A DNA stretch of 42,814 bases from Aeriscardovia sp040773385 (GTDB taxonomy: Bacteria; Actinomycetota; Actinomycetes; Actinomycetales; Bifidobacteriaceae). The stretch lies in NCBI GenBank assembly GCA_040773385.1, contig JAXGWH010000008.1, forward strand, positions 1-42,814, given 5' to 3'. The translations under genes were made by a program, and so were the position numbers. The notes beneath the pieces are model-generated. The model saw only the letters and a program-made list of their open reading frames with translations, made no database searches and was not told the origin of the DNA. How positions within the stretch are numbered: position 1 is the first letter of the stretch; each line of letters starts with the position of its first letter. Of the stretch, positions 23,141-31,911 are shown piece by piece.

Positions 23141-23809
23141 TTATCGGCGTGAAGGGCGCGGATCCGTGTCGATCAGCGGCCTGGCGGGCAGCAGCCGGTC
23201 GATCGCCCACAGGATGAGCCCGAGCACGAAGAAGGCGGCCAGGCACAGCACCGCATTCGTGGCAACCGTCATGGGCGTGTGGCGTGTCAGATCAATGAAG
23301 CCGTACGGATACGGGTCGGTGGCCGTGAGAAGCCCGGCCGTGGGGAAGAAGTGCGCGCGCACGAGGATGACGGCGAAATAGACGAGGAAGTAGATCAGCC
23401 AGCTGAGCGAATAATGCCATTTGAGCCGGCGGTGCCGGTCGGCGAGGAACCAGTCGATCACCACGAGGACCGGTACGATGATGTGCACGATCCACGGCTC
23501 GGGGATGCCGAAATAGTGCGGTTTGGTGGCCAGATCCGGCGCGGGAAGGATGGTGGCCGCCACCACGCCCACCACGATGAGCGCCATCGTGATGCCGGAT
23601 TTGAGCCAGGCGGGCGGCTGCACCCCGTCGAGCAGGGTGGCGAACGCGGCCCACAGGAAGATGAGCCCGGCCGCGAAGTTCGTCTCGTGCGTGAGGAAGA
23701 ACCAGTTGTTCGGCACCTGGCCCGTCCAGGTGACGAACGTGCCGGTGAGGGCGAAGAACGCCACCACGAGGCGGAAGACGACGACGATCAGCTTGCGCAG
23801 GAATTTCAT
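23141..23809 (-). CDS. Pr6Pr-family membrane protein
   Basis: This 222-residue polytopic protein has about six hydrophobic helices in the pattern of the Pr6Pr family. These membrane proteins are common in actinobacteria and bacilli and have no settled function. Recognisable points are the first helix FRLVVAFFALTGTFVTW, the NFFLTHETNF-like segment (here NWFFLTHETNFAAGLIFLWA), the WIVHIIVPVLVVIDWFL helix, and a conserved YPYGFIDLTRHTP loop. GAAGG lies five bases before the ATG at 23807-23809. The gene is alone; an IS30 element has inserted 143 bp upstream of its start, on the promoter side. Confidence 0.8.
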   Translation of the reverse strand: MKFLRKLIVVVFRLVVAFFALTGTFVTWTGQVPNNWFFLTHETNFAAGLIFLWAAFATLLDGVQPPAWLKSGITMALIVVGVVAATILPAPDLATKPHYFGIPEPWIVHIIVPVLVVIDWFLADRHRRLKWHYSLSWLIYFLVYFAVILVRAHFFPTAGLLTATDPYPYGFIDLTRHTPMTVATNAVLCLAAFFVLGLILWAIDRLLPARPLIDTDPRPSRR

Positions 23810-23952
23810 AGCCTTCAGGATATTTCACGGTTCGGCCCTACGCCCGCGTCAACCAGGGATAGCCGTCCTGTTCCGGTGCCGGTCGGATCCCCGGATCGCG
23901 GCCTGTCTCCCCGGTCGTCCACATCCATCCGCGCTGCGCTGGATTCTATTTA

Positions 23953-25099
23953 CAAGTGCGACTGAACCCGGTTCGGTCTGATCATAGCCGGGCCAGCTCC
24001 TGTTCGAAACACTCTCGTGGGGTCTTCCAGCCCAATACTTTCATGGGCATGTCATTGATCTCGTCCACGATGTCCTGCAGCTCCCGCCCTGTCAGCTGCG
24101 AGAAGTCGGTCCTCTTGGGCAGGTAGCGGCGGATCATCCCGTTCCTGTTCTCGTTCGTGCCCCGCTGCCAGCTCGAGTACGGCTCGGCGAAAAAGGTGGT
24201 CATACCCAGCCTGTCGTCCACCCGCTGGCGGAGTGCCGCCTCGGTGCCGTTGTCCCACGTGCGGGAGAGCCTCGCCCCGGCCGGCAGCTTCGAGTACATG
24301 TCCAATTCGGCTTCCGCCGTGGACGGGGCGGTCTTGTCGGGGATGAGACGCGCCATGAGGAACCGGGTCCTGCGCTCCGCCTGCGTGTCCAGACAGGTCT
24401 TCGATGCCGTCCCGCCGATGACGGTGTCCGACTCCCAATGGCCGAACGTACTGCGATCGTCGATATACGAGGGTCTGGCGCCGATGGGGATGCGCCCAGG
24501 GATACGGGGCGCATGCGCCTTCGGCCCGCCCCGGCGCCTCCTTCTCCTGTGGGCGCGGAGGAGATACTGGATCTGATCCCGTCTCTGCGTGTAGATCCAC
24601 CGGTAGATGGTCTCATGGCAGGCGCGCATGTCCGGCTCGTCGGGATGGTCGAGCCGGAGGCGCCCGGCGATCCTCTCTGGGCTCCATCCTTTCCTCAGCC
24701 CGTCGGCCACATAGGAGACGAGCAGATCATCGGAGAGGGCGCGCGGCCTGCGCGCCCTGTGGGCGCGCCGCGCCGCCCTCCGCTGCGCGGTGGCGGACGC
24801 CCAGAAAGGCGGGCTGGTCCACGGCCCGGTCTTCAAACGTGCCGGCCTGTAAGGCCGATAAGACTCATTCTCATTACTGGCGAACCATCTGTTCCTGGCC
24901 AGTTCCCGGTAGAGGGTTGATTTATGCCGGCCCATGATCCTGGCGCACTGCCGGACCGGGATCCTCTCATGGAAGTGGAGCCTGTCCAGCAGCGCCCTCT
25001 CCTCGAGGCTGAGGTGATGATAGTTTTGATTCACAGTGCGGCCCTTTCCCCGATTGGTTTTCCTAGCAATCACCAAATCTACGGGAAGAGTCGCACTTC
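23953..25099 (-). mobile_element. IS30-family insertion sequence, about 1.15 kb
   Basis: The element is bounded by inverted repeats AAGTGCGACT at 23954-23963 and AGTCGCACTT at 25089-25098. The repeats extend with mismatches further inward. TATTTA occurs directly outside both ends (23947-23952 and 25100-25105), the probable target duplication, although most IS30 elements duplicate fewer bases. The transposase gene fills the element and its frame is intact. It stands between the Pr6Pr gene and rph, which start in opposite directions. Confidence 0.85.
23982..25034 (-). CDS. IS30-family transposase
   Basis: This 350-residue transposase has an N-terminal helix-turn-helix in HHLSLEERALLDRLHFHERIPVRQCARIMGRHKSTLYRELARN and the C-terminal DDE domain. 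The first Asp region is FGHWESDTVIGG, the second is LSRTWDNGTE, and the Glu lies in SSWQRGTNENRNGMIRRYLPK. The end is the usual KVLGWKTPRECFEQ. The GTG at 25034, read as NQNYHHLSLEE, has AAAGGG upstream and is the likely start; a longer frame goes to 25076. No stop or frameshift is seen, so it may be active. Confidence 0.9.
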   Translation of the reverse strand: MNQNYHHLSLEERALLDRLHFHERIPVRQCARIMGRHKSTLYRELARNRWFASNENESYRPYRPARLKTGPWTSPPFWASATAQRRAARRAHRARRPRALSDDLLVSYVADGLRKGWSPERIAGRLRLDHPDEPDMRACHETIYRWIYTQRRDQIQYLLRAHRRRRRRGGPKAHAPRIPGRIPIGARPSYIDDRSTFGHWESDTVIGGTASKTCLDTQAERRTRFLMARLIPDKTAPSTAEAELDMYSKLPAGARLSRTWDNGTEAALRQRVDDRLGMTTFFAEPYSSWQRGTNENRNGMIRRYLPKRTDFSQLTGRELQDIVDEINDMPMKVLGWKTPRECFEQELARL

Positions 25100-25153
25100 T
25101 ATTTAGAACTCAGGTGCTGCCGGCCCACCGGTCGGCGGGTCTAGGCTGAAGGT

Positions 25154-25921
25154 ATGAGTGAAATTCAGCTTGTGCACACGGTCAATGGCAAGGTCGTCCG
25201 CTATGACGGGCGCGCAGTCGACGAGCTGCGACCGGTCAAAATCACGCGACACTGGACGAAAGGCCCGGAGGGCTCGGTGCTCATCGAATGCGGCGGCACG
25301 CGCGTTTTGTGCACCGCCTCGTGGCAGGACGGCGTGCCCCGCTGGCGCAAGGGTTCCGGCCTGGGCTGGGTGACCGCTGAGTACGCCATGCTGCCGCGCG
25401 CCACGAGCACCCGCACCCCGCGCGAATCGCGCACCGGCCGCGTCAACGGCCGCTCCGAGGAGATCAGCCGGCTCATCGGCCGCTCCCTGCGCGGCGTGGT
25501 CGACTATGAGGCCCTCGGCGAGAACCAGATCATCCTCGACTGCGATGTGCTCCAGGCGGACGGCGGCACCCGCACCGCCTCCATCACCGGCGCTTACGTG
25601 GCGCTTGTCGACGCGGTCGACTGGGCCAAGGCCCACCACCTCATCGCCCAGGACGCGGTGGTGTTGCGCGACCAGGTGTCCGCCGTCTCCGCGGGCATCA
25701 TCGAGGGCGTGCCCATGCTCGACCTGCCCTACCCCGAGGATTCCAACGCCGGCACCGACATGAACGTGGTGATGACCGGCGCGGGCAAATTCATCGAGAT
25801 CCAGGGCACCGCCGAGCACGGCCCGTTCGACCGCTCCCAGCTTGGAACGCTGCTCGACCTCGCCGCCAAAGGCAACGCCGAGCTGCAGAAGGCGCAGAAC
25901 GAGGCGCTCGCGCAGGAGTGA
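25154..25921 (+). CDS. rph: ribonuclease PH
   Basis: RNase PH is a phosphorolytic 3'-5' exoribonuclease that trims tRNA precursors and makes hexamers. The 255-residue protein has the family features YDGRAVDELRPVKITRHWTKGPEGSVLIECGGTRVLCTASW, then GWVTAEYAMLPRAT, a conserved R-rich stretch with RLIGRSLRGVVD, and ILDCDVLQADGGTRTASITGAYVAL. The Asp residues of the phosphorolytic site are intact. GAAGG lies just before the ATG at 25154, and TAGGCT ends six bases before the ATG, so a leaderless start is also possible. The IS30 element ends 54 bp upstream. rdgB follows after 177 bp, a common pairing. Confidence 0.96.
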   Translation: MSEIQLVHTVNGKVVRYDGRAVDELRPVKITRHWTKGPEGSVLIECGGTRVLCTASWQDGVPRWRKGSGLGWVTAEYAMLPRATSTRTPRESRTGRVNGRSEEISRLIGRSLRGVVDYEALGENQIILDCDVLQADGGTRTASITGAYVALVDAVDWAKAHHLIAQDAVVLRDQVSAVSAGIIEGVPMLDLPYPEDSNAGTDMNVVMTGAGKFIEIQGTAEHGPFDRSQLGTLLDLAAKGNAELQKAQNEALAQE

Positions 25922-26098
25922 GTCCTCGTCGGTCCCGTCTTCCCGGAAGACGATCCGGCCTCACGATGACCATCCGCGGCGGCGTTCACCGGGATCATCC
26001 CGATCCCCAATCCATTCGGTTTCACTCCAGTTTCAACAGGAACCATCAACAACAACCGACCGCACAGGCAGCCGGCGCGTCCCGCATAAGGAGGACAG

Positions 26099-26803
26099 AT
26101 GAGACTGGTTCTGGCAACGCATAACAAAGGCAAGCTGCGCGAATTCCGCGAGATCCTGCGCGACCGGCTCGGCAAGGACCTCGGCGGCCTCGAGCTCGTC
26201 TCCGCCGCCGATCTGGGCGTGGAGGACCCGGTGGAGACCGGCACCACCTTCACCGAGAACTCCGCCCTCAAAGCCCGCTTCGTCAGCGAGAAGACGGGTC
26301 TGCCGGCGGTGGCGGACGACTCCGGCCTCATCGTCGACGTGCTGGGCCGCGCCCCGGGCATCCTCTCGGCGCGCTGGTCGGGAAGGCACGGCGACGACAA
26401 GGCGAACCTCGAGCTGCTCCTCGCCCAGGTGAGGGACATCCCGGATGAGCGCCGCACCGCGCGGTTCGAGTGCGTGGCGACGCTCGTCATCCCGGCCGGC
26501 GTGGCCTCCAACCGCTCCGACAAACCGCTCGTGCTCTCCGAGCGCGGCGAGATGACGGGCCTGCTCGCCCGCGAACCGCGCGGAAAGAACGGGTTCGGCT
26601 ATGACCCGATCTTCCTGCCCGACGACCAGCCGCAGGAGACCGGCCATCCCGCCGAGATCGACGCGCAGGAGGCGAAGGCCGCACTGACGAACCGCCTCTC
26701 CGCCGCGCAGCTCACACCCGCGCAGAAGGACGCGATCAGCCACCGCGGCAAGGCGATGCGCAAGATCGCCAAGGACATCGAGGTGTATCTCGGCGCCGAG
26801 TAG
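26099..26803 (+). CDS. rdgB: non-canonical purine NTP pyrophosphatase (RdgB/HAM1)
   Basis: RdgB hydrolyses dITP, dITP-like and XTP nucleotides and keeps them out of DNA. The N-terminal nucleotide-binding motif LVLATHNKGKLREF, the TGTTFTENSALKA segment, ADDSGLIVDVLGRAPGILSARWSG and the late FGYDPIFLPD and SHRGKAM segments are all present. The 234-residue length is somewhat above the usual 200 because of small acidic inserts. AAGGAGG lies at a good distance before the ATG at 26099. It probably shares transcription with rph. The 177 bp between rph and rdgB hold no recognised feature. Confidence 0.96.
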   Translation: MRLVLATHNKGKLREFREILRDRLGKDLGGLELVSAADLGVEDPVETGTTFTENSALKARFVSEKTGLPAVADDSGLIVDVLGRAPGILSARWSGRHGDDKANLELLLAQVRDIPDERRTARFECVATLVIPAGVASNRSDKPLVLSERGEMTGLLAREPRGKNGFGYDPIFLPDDQPQETGHPAEIDAQEAKAALTNRLSAAQLTPAQKDAISHRGKAMRKIAKDIEVYLGAE

Positions 26804-26825
26804 GCTTATCCGACCCGGGACCCGC

Positions 26826-27827
26826 TCAGATGGCGACGAAGTAGATCACCGTCATGATGATGAGCGAGGAGATGCACGTGAGTGTGAGCGTGAAGCCCGC
26901 GCTCTTGGCGTCGCCGAGCGCCTTGTCGGTGAACATCGTGGCGAAGATCGAGGCCGGCGAGAGCGTGGAGATGGCCACGATCGTGCGGGTGCGCAGGTCG
27001 AACGGCAGGAGGAACGAGGCGGCCACGAACAGCAGCGAGAAGCCGAGCCTCCAGCCGAACACCTCGGCCACCTGCCGCGTCTCGCGCTTGCTGGTGGGCA
27101 GCTCCATGAGCATGCCGATCATCGCCATCGAGCAGAACGTGTTGGCGTCGGCAATCGGCTTGAGGAACGTGGCCACCCCGTGCGGCAGACGGATGCCGAA
27201 CAGCAGCAGGATGATGAGCAGGATGTAGACGTCGAAGCTCGGTGAGGTGAGGAACGACTTGATGATGGCCAGACGCTGGTGGCGTTTGGCGAGGCGGCGG
27301 GCGTCCTCGTCCTGGGCCTCCACATGGATGTGCTCGTTGCCGTCCTCGTCGACCTCGATGACGTCCTTGAGCGGGCGGTCGGCGGGGATCTTGAGCATGG
27401 CGCTCGTCACCGCGTTGGACGTGGCGGAGACGACGATGCAGTTGCCGATGTCGTACATCACGGCGGGCAGGATCGCGCCCATGCCCATGAGCGCCTGGAT
27501 GACGGGGAACGTGAAGTTGCCCACGTTGGAGCCCGAGCCGTTGATCATGAGGAAGAAGCGCTGCGTGATGGGCCTCTTGCGGCTGATGAGGAAGAGGAAG
27601 GGGATGGGCAGCAGGGCGCAGACGAAGCCGAACAGGGAGATCCACAGCATGCTGCGCTTGGGATCGTTGACGGTGAAGGAGTAGATGATGTCGGCCGGCA
27701 GGGTGAGCCAGACGATGGACTGCTCAAGCACGCGGTAGCCGGTGGGGGTCACGATGCCGGTGCGTTTCATGGCGTAGCCCGCCGCGATGATGAGCAGCAG
27801 CGCGATCGGCTGGAGTACGACCTGCAT
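26826..27827 (-). CDS. AEC-family (auxin efflux carrier) transporter
   Basis: The 333-residue protein has about ten hydrophobic segments in two halves separated by an acidic, hydrophilic loop (about 155-190, DVIEVDEDGNEHIHVEAQDEDARR). This is the AEC architecture of bacterial organic-acid and malate efflux carriers. Other features are the first helix QPIALLLIIAAGYAMKRTG, the conserved FLMINGSGSNVGNFTFPVIQ near the first repeat's end, and the closing SSLIIMTVIYFVAI. GAGGAAAG precedes the ATG at 27825-27827; the longer frame to 28166 runs antisense through the tRNA-Leu gene. The substrate cannot be told. It converges with rdgB, 22 bp apart. Confidence 0.88.
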   Translation of the reverse strand: MQVVLQPIALLLIIAAGYAMKRTGIVTPTGYRVLEQSIVWLTLPADIIYSFTVNDPKRSMLWISLFGFVCALLPIPFLFLISRKRPITQRFFLMINGSGSNVGNFTFPVIQALMGMGAILPAVMYDIGNCIVVSATSNAVTSAMLKIPADRPLKDVIEVDEDGNEHIHVEAQDEDARRLAKRHQRLAIIKSFLTSPSFDVYILLIILLLFGIRLPHGVATFLKPIADANTFCSMAMIGMLMELPTSKRETRQVAEVFGWRLGFSLLFVAASFLLPFDLRTRTIVAISTLSPASIFATMFTDKALGDAKSAGFTLTLTCISSLIIMTVIYFVAI

Positions 27828-27989
27828 GATTCTCTTTCCTCGCGAGGGGCAAAGGCGTGCGCTTCTGCCGGTATGGCCCTTCCAGGCGGATTGACACAAT
27901 GTTAGAGTCCGTTGACGATATGAAAAGCGCGTTCGACACGGGTTAAACACGGCATGTGCGGAAGGATCCACGATGGCGGGGAAACGCCG

Positions 27990-28010
27990 AAAAAAACCAG
28001 AACGACCGGT
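27990..28010 (-). terminator. weak terminator downstream of tRNA-Leu
   Basis: On the minus strand ACCGG and CTGGT arms (one G-T pair, loop of five) are followed by seven T (27990-27996 in plus coordinates). It lies about 80 bp after the tRNA. The short stem makes the call tentative. Confidence 0.4.
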
Positions 28011-28088
28011 GTGTGTGGGCCAAAGCGGCCGGAATGGGAAGACTGACGTTTGTTCTCGTGGATGGTCTGTTCTGGCGATAGGAAAAAG

Positions 28089-28172
28089 TGGTGCGCGAGG
28101 CGGGGCTTGAACCCGCACGGCAATGCCACAGGAACCTAAATCCTGCGCGTCTACCAATTCCGCCACTCGCGC
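28089..28172 (-). tRNA. tRNA-Leu (anticodon UAG)
   Basis: The minus strand starts GCGCGAG, which pairs with CTCGCGC at the 3' end to give a seven-base acceptor stem. The D-loop region GGAATTGGTAGAC, a long variable arm (GGCATTGCC) and GGTTCAA of the T-arm follow; together these are class II features of tRNA-Leu. The anticodon loop TTTAGGT has TAG at 28136-28138. The 3' ACCA is encoded. No intron or irregular pairing is seen. Confidence 0.95.
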
Positions 28173-28379
28173 ATGATGTCCTATCAGGCACCGATTTCAC
28201 CGGTACCAGGGACAGAACCCAGAATATCAGGATGGCCTGCGACGGACAGTCCAAGACACGCACAGCAACAAGACACGCACGGAGAACATGAGCGGATAAA
28301 TATGTGCACATGAAGGGACACAAGCAGGAAAAGAAACCAGCGGTGTTCTGGAAAAGAAAAGACCCAGAGGCCAAAGCAG

Positions 28380-28455
28380 TGGAGCCACTTGACAGAATCG
28401 AACTGTCGACCTTCTCTTTACGAGAGAGACGCTCTACCGACTGAGCTAAAGTGGC
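28380..28455 (-). tRNA. tRNA-Thr (anticodon CGU)
   Basis: The minus strand reads GCCACTT ... AAGTGGC, a perfect seven-base acceptor stem. TAGCTCAGTCGGTAGAG is the D-arm and GTTCGATTC the T-arm. The anticodon stem TCTCT/AGAGA encloses CTCGTAA, giving CGT. The 3' TCCA is encoded. It reads ACG codons. The 200 bp between it and tRNA-Leu show no clear terminator or promoter. Confidence 0.95.
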
Positions 28456-28533
28456 ATGCTCTCGCGCGTGAACGCGACAACGTCGCCCAGTCTACCCCAC
28501 ACCAGGACGTTGCGCGCGGGTACCGTGGGGATC

Positions 28534-29709
28534 ATGGAAAAACACCAGCCAGAGCCGAGGGGGACGGCCGTGCGCCGACGGCGCGACGAGGCCGTGGAGG
28601 CCCTGCGCCTGTTCGCCATCGCCGGGATCGCCGTCTTCCACACCTTTCAGCCGTATTTCGACGCGCTCGCCTACGGCCAGCCGGGCGTGCCGGTCGGCTG
28701 GGCCGGCGCCGGCTCGGTGTTCCTGTTCGGGCTCATCAGCCTCCTGGGCGCGGCCGGCAACTCCGTCTTCTTCATGATCTCCGGTTTCTACCTGCTGCCG
28801 CGCATGCGGGGGCGGGCGGGCCGGCCCGGCTACTGGGGCCGTGAGGCCTATGCGTTCCTGCGCCGGGCGGGGGTGATCGCCGCCTCCATCGTGCTCTACC
28901 TGCTCCTCGGGCTCATCGCCCAGGCACTCGGCGCACCCCTCTTCGACGGGGGCCGTGGGGTTATCCGGTGGCTGACCGGGGGGCTCGAGTTCATCTGGCT
29001 CTATCTGCTTGCCCTCGCCCTCGCCCCGCTGCTCGCCTGGGCGGCTGCCAAAGCCCCCGGTGCGTGCCGTGCCGCGTTCTGCGTGCTCGGCTTCGCCGTC
29101 CTCGCGCTCGACCAGTGGATCGCCTTCGCTGACCGCGGCAGTTTCTCCCACGGCCTGTTCGACTGGCGCAAGCTCATGAGCGGGGCCACCTATCTCGTTG
29201 CCTTCGTCCTCGCCGGGTTCATGGGCGCCCATCGCCGCCGCGTGGCGGATCTGGCCGCTCCGCTCCTGTCCGTCACGCTCGCGCTTGTCGTCGCCGCGCA
29301 GGCGGCGGCCGCATGGCAGGTGGGGCATGGCAGCGTCTTCCTTCTCGGCGCGCTCGCCTACAAATCCACCTCGCTCCTCTCGTTCCTGCTCGCCGTCAGC
29401 CTGCTCGCGCTGGCGTGCCGGCACGCGCTCGCACACCCCGCCGAGCGCGTCGACGAGCCCGAGCCGGCCCGTCCGAAGGCGGTGCGCCGCCTCGCCTCCT
29501 TAATCCTTGGCTTCTACATCTGCCAGTCGCTGCTGTTCATGCCGTGGCATCTGTTCTGCACCCGCCCGCTCGCCGTGCTCGCCACGGACGTGGGGGCGAC
29601 CGTGTTCTTCCTCGTGGGCATCTGCGCAAGCCTGCTGTATGCGCTCGCGCTCATGGGGCTCGACCTGCTCGTGCGCCGCCCGCTGCTGCATCTGCTCCGT
29701 CTCGCCTGA
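28534..29709 (+). CDS. acyltransferase-3 (OafA-like) integral membrane protein
   Basis: This 391-residue protein is almost entirely membrane-embedded, with about ten helices. It opens with the acyltransferase-3 motif region RDEAVEALRLFAIAGIAVFHTFQPY, whose His is the family's catalytic-site residue, followed by the SGFYLLPRM segment that corresponds to the conserved FxxSGF block. Enzymes of this family transfer acetyl or other acyl groups to sugars or wall polymers. The acceptor is unknown, and the family sequence is weakly conserved. The ATG at 28534 follows TACCGT by seven bases, and GGGG is too near to be a normal ribosome site. Upstream is the tRNA-Thr gene in the opposite direction. pgi follows after 144 bp. 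Confidence 0.8.
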   Translation: MEKHQPEPRGTAVRRRRDEAVEALRLFAIAGIAVFHTFQPYFDALAYGQPGVPVGWAGAGSVFLFGLISLLGAAGNSVFFMISGFYLLPRMRGRAGRPGYWGREAYAFLRRAGVIAASIVLYLLLGLIAQALGAPLFDGGRGVIRWLTGGLEFIWLYLLALALAPLLAWAAAKAPGACRAAFCVLGFAVLALDQWIAFADRGSFSHGLFDWRKLMSGATYLVAFVLAGFMGAHRRRVADLAAPLLSVTLALVVAAQAAAAWQVGHGSVFLLGALAYKSTSLLSFLLAVSLLALACRHALAHPAERVDEPEPARPKAVRRLASLILGFYICQSLLFMPWHLFCTRPLAVLATDVGATVFFLVGICASLLYALALMGLDLLVRRPLLHLLRLA

Positions 29710-29853
29710 CGGCCTCCCTCGTCTCTCTCGCGGGATACATTGACGGATGGATACGGCCCTGAGGCCGTGTGAAAGCAGCCCTGTAAACGATGGCAGACAT
29801 GCCGCGCCCCGCGCAGGCCGCGGGGTCCGTTGCTCGGCTGCGGAAAGGGGAAT

Positions 29854-31551
29854 ATGACCATCAAACCACCTGTGGATGCCACGAAGACCGAGGCATGGAA
29901 GCAGCTCGACGAGCATCTCTCCCAGCTCAAGGGCGAGGGCATCAATCTGCGCCAGTGGTTCGCCGACGACGCCGAGCGCACCAGCAAGCTCTCCTTCGAG
30001 GCGGGCGACCTGCACTTCGACCTCTCGAAGAACCTCATCAAGCCGGAGACCCTCAAGCTCTTCGCCAAGCTCGCCGACGAGGTGAACCTGCGCGAGCGCA
30101 CCGAGGACATGTTCAACGGCGTGCACATCAACAACACCGAGGACCGCGCCGTGCTCCACACCGCGCTGCGCCGCCCGGTCAACGACGAGGGCGAGCTCAT
30201 CGTCGACGGCCAGGACGTCGTCAAGGATGTGCGCGACGTGCTCGAGCGCATCTACAGCTTTGCCAACAAGGTCCGCTCGGGGCAGTGGCGCGGCGTGACC
30301 GGCAAGAAGATCGAGACCGTCGTCAACATCGGCATCGGCGGCTCCGACCTGGGCCCCGTCATGGTGTACGAGGCGCTCAAGCCGTACGCCGACGCCGGCC
30401 TGTCCGCGCGCTTCATCTCCAACATCGACCCGCAGGACATGTCGGAGAAGACGAAGGACCTCGACCCGGAGACCACGCTCTTCGTCATCGTCTCCAAGAC
30501 CTTCACCACCCTCGAGACCCTCACCAACGCCCGTGACTGCCGTGCCTGGCTCCTGGACAAGCTGCAGGAGCAGGGCGCCATCGACGGCTCCGAGGCCTCG
30601 CGCAAGGAGGCCGTGAAGAAGCACTTCATCGCCGTGTCCACCAACCTCAAGGGTGTGGAGGAGTTCGGCATCGACACCGCCAACACCTTCGGCTTCTGGA
30701 ACTGGGTCGGCGGCCGTTACTCCGTCGATTCCGCCGTGGGCACCATCCTCGCCATCGTGCTCGGCCCGGAGCGCTTCGAGCAGTTCCTCCAGGGCTTCCA
30801 CACCATGGACGAGTATTTCCGCACCACCCCGTACGAGAAGAACGTCGTGGCGCTCATGGGCATGATGAACGTGTGGTACGACGACTTCTTCGGCGCCGAG
30901 TCCCACGCGATCCTGCCGTACAACCAGTATCTGCACCGCTTCCCGGCCTACCTGCAGCAGCTCACCATGGAGTCCAACGGCAAATCCGTGCGCTGGGACG
31001 GCACCCCGGTCACCTCCAAGACCGGCGAGATCTTCTGGGGCGAGCCCGGCACCAACGGCCAGCACTCGTTCTACCAGCTGATCCACCAGGGCACCCACAT
31101 CATCCCGGCCGACTTCATCGCCTTCGCCAACACGAAGGATGCCGTCAAAGACGGCGACCAGGACGTGCAGGAGCTCTTCCTGTCCAACTTCCTGGCGCAG
31201 ACCAAGGCGCTCGCCTTCGGCAAGACGCTCGACGAGGTGCACGCCGAGGGCACCACCGACCCGGTGGTCGCCGCCGCCCGCGTGTTCACTGGCAACCGTC
31301 CGACCACCTCGATCTTCGGCGACGAGCTGACCCCGTACAGCCTCGGCGAGCTCGTCTCCCTCTACGAGATGATCGTCTTCACCGAGGGCACCGTCTGGGG
31401 CCTCGACTCCTTCGACCAGTGGGGCGTGGAGCTCGGCAAGAAGCTCGCCCTGCAGATCGCCCCGGCGATCTCCAAGGATGACGCCGCCCTGGCCGAGCAG
31501 GACCAGTCCACGCAGGCGCTCATCCGCTTCTACCGCGCGCATCGCCGCTGA
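29854..31551 (+). CDS. pgi: glucose-6-phosphate isomerase
   Basis: Pgi interconverts glucose-6-phosphate and fructose-6-phosphate, feeding the bifid shunt. The 565-residue product has GIGGSDLGPVMVYEAL, the VSKTFTTLETLTN motif that binds the phosphate, the block GFWNWVGGRYSVDSAVG, and the substrate-site segment GANSFYQL-like HSFYQLIHQGT near residue 400. AAGGGG precedes the ATG at 29854. Codon use is the most biased in the window, consistent with high expression. The stop codon is the first part of a heptamer repeat and a terminator follows at 31611. Confidence 0.98.
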   Translation: MTIKPPVDATKTEAWKQLDEHLSQLKGEGINLRQWFADDAERTSKLSFEAGDLHFDLSKNLIKPETLKLFAKLADEVNLRERTEDMFNGVHINNTEDRAVLHTALRRPVNDEGELIVDGQDVVKDVRDVLERIYSFANKVRSGQWRGVTGKKIETVVNIGIGGSDLGPVMVYEALKPYADAGLSARFISNIDPQDMSEKTKDLDPETTLFVIVSKTFTTLETLTNARDCRAWLLDKLQEQGAIDGSEASRKEAVKKHFIAVSTNLKGVEEFGIDTANTFGFWNWVGGRYSVDSAVGTILAIVLGPERFEQFLQGFHTMDEYFRTTPYEKNVVALMGMMNVWYDDFFGAESHAILPYNQYLHRFPAYLQQLTMESNGKSVRWDGTPVTSKTGEIFWGEPGTNGQHSFYQLIHQGTHIIPADFIAFANTKDAVKDGDQDVQELFLSNFLAQTKALAFGKTLDEVHAEGTTDPVVAAARVFTGNRPTTSIFGDELTPYSLGELVSLYEMIVFTEGTVWGLDSFDQWGVELGKKLALQIAPAISKDDAALAEQDQSTQALIRFYRAHRR

Positions 31552-31590
31552 GAGCTGAGAGCTGAGATCTGAGATCTGAGATCTGAGATT
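31549..31590 (+). repeat. six tandem heptamers starting at the pgi stop codon
   Basis: Six 7-bp units run from 31549 to 31590: two TGAGAGC, three TGAGATC and one TGAGATT. The first TGA is the pgi stop. Slippage would not change the protein but would alter the distance to the terminator at 31611. Confidence 0.85.
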
Positions 31591-31610
31591 CTTATCGCTC
31601 TCTGGTTGAA

Positions 31611-31642
31611 GGCCGCGACCCTCCGGGGCCGCGGCCTTTTTC
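31611..31642 (+). terminator. Rho-independent terminator of pgi
   Basis: GGCCGCG (31611-31617) pairs with CGCGGCC (31630-31636), extended by three more pairs after one mismatch, and is followed by TTTTT. It lies 60 bp after the pgi stop. Confidence 0.9.
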
Positions 31643-31911
31643 CTCTCCGGCCCGGTCTTCTGCCGCCCGGTGCGTCCGTCAGCCTGTGAGGATGCGTGCT
31701 GCCAGGATGCGTGTCTTCGTGCCTGTCCTCGTGTGTCGCGGGCGGAGGGCTGTTCGCACGCCGGTGTATTCTGAAGCCATTGCCGGGGGCGCACGAATGA
31801 GGTGATCGTCCCGGTTCCGTTTTTCCTTTCCCGTTTCCAGAACCGTCGCGGCCGGACATCATGCGCCGGCTGATGGTGATGCTGATGTCGGGGAACATGA
31901 AAGGTTTCACA
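31643..31911 (+). promoter_or_regulatory. rho leader region
   Basis: This region of about 270 bp between the pgi terminator and rho holds the rho promoter. A TATTCT at 31767-31772 is the best -10 candidate but has no matching -35 box. The long leader (about 130 nt) before rho would allow autoregulation by premature termination, as described for rho in other bacteria; nothing in the sequence proves it. Confidence 0.3.

Noticed and set aside
23953..25099. A larger composite transposon around the IS30 element
   Set aside because: Only one IS30 copy is in the window and the flanks are ordinary housekeeping genes.
27828..28166. Extended N-terminus of the AEC transporter
   Set aside because: The extension crosses the tRNA-Leu gene; the ATG at 27827 has a good ribosome site.
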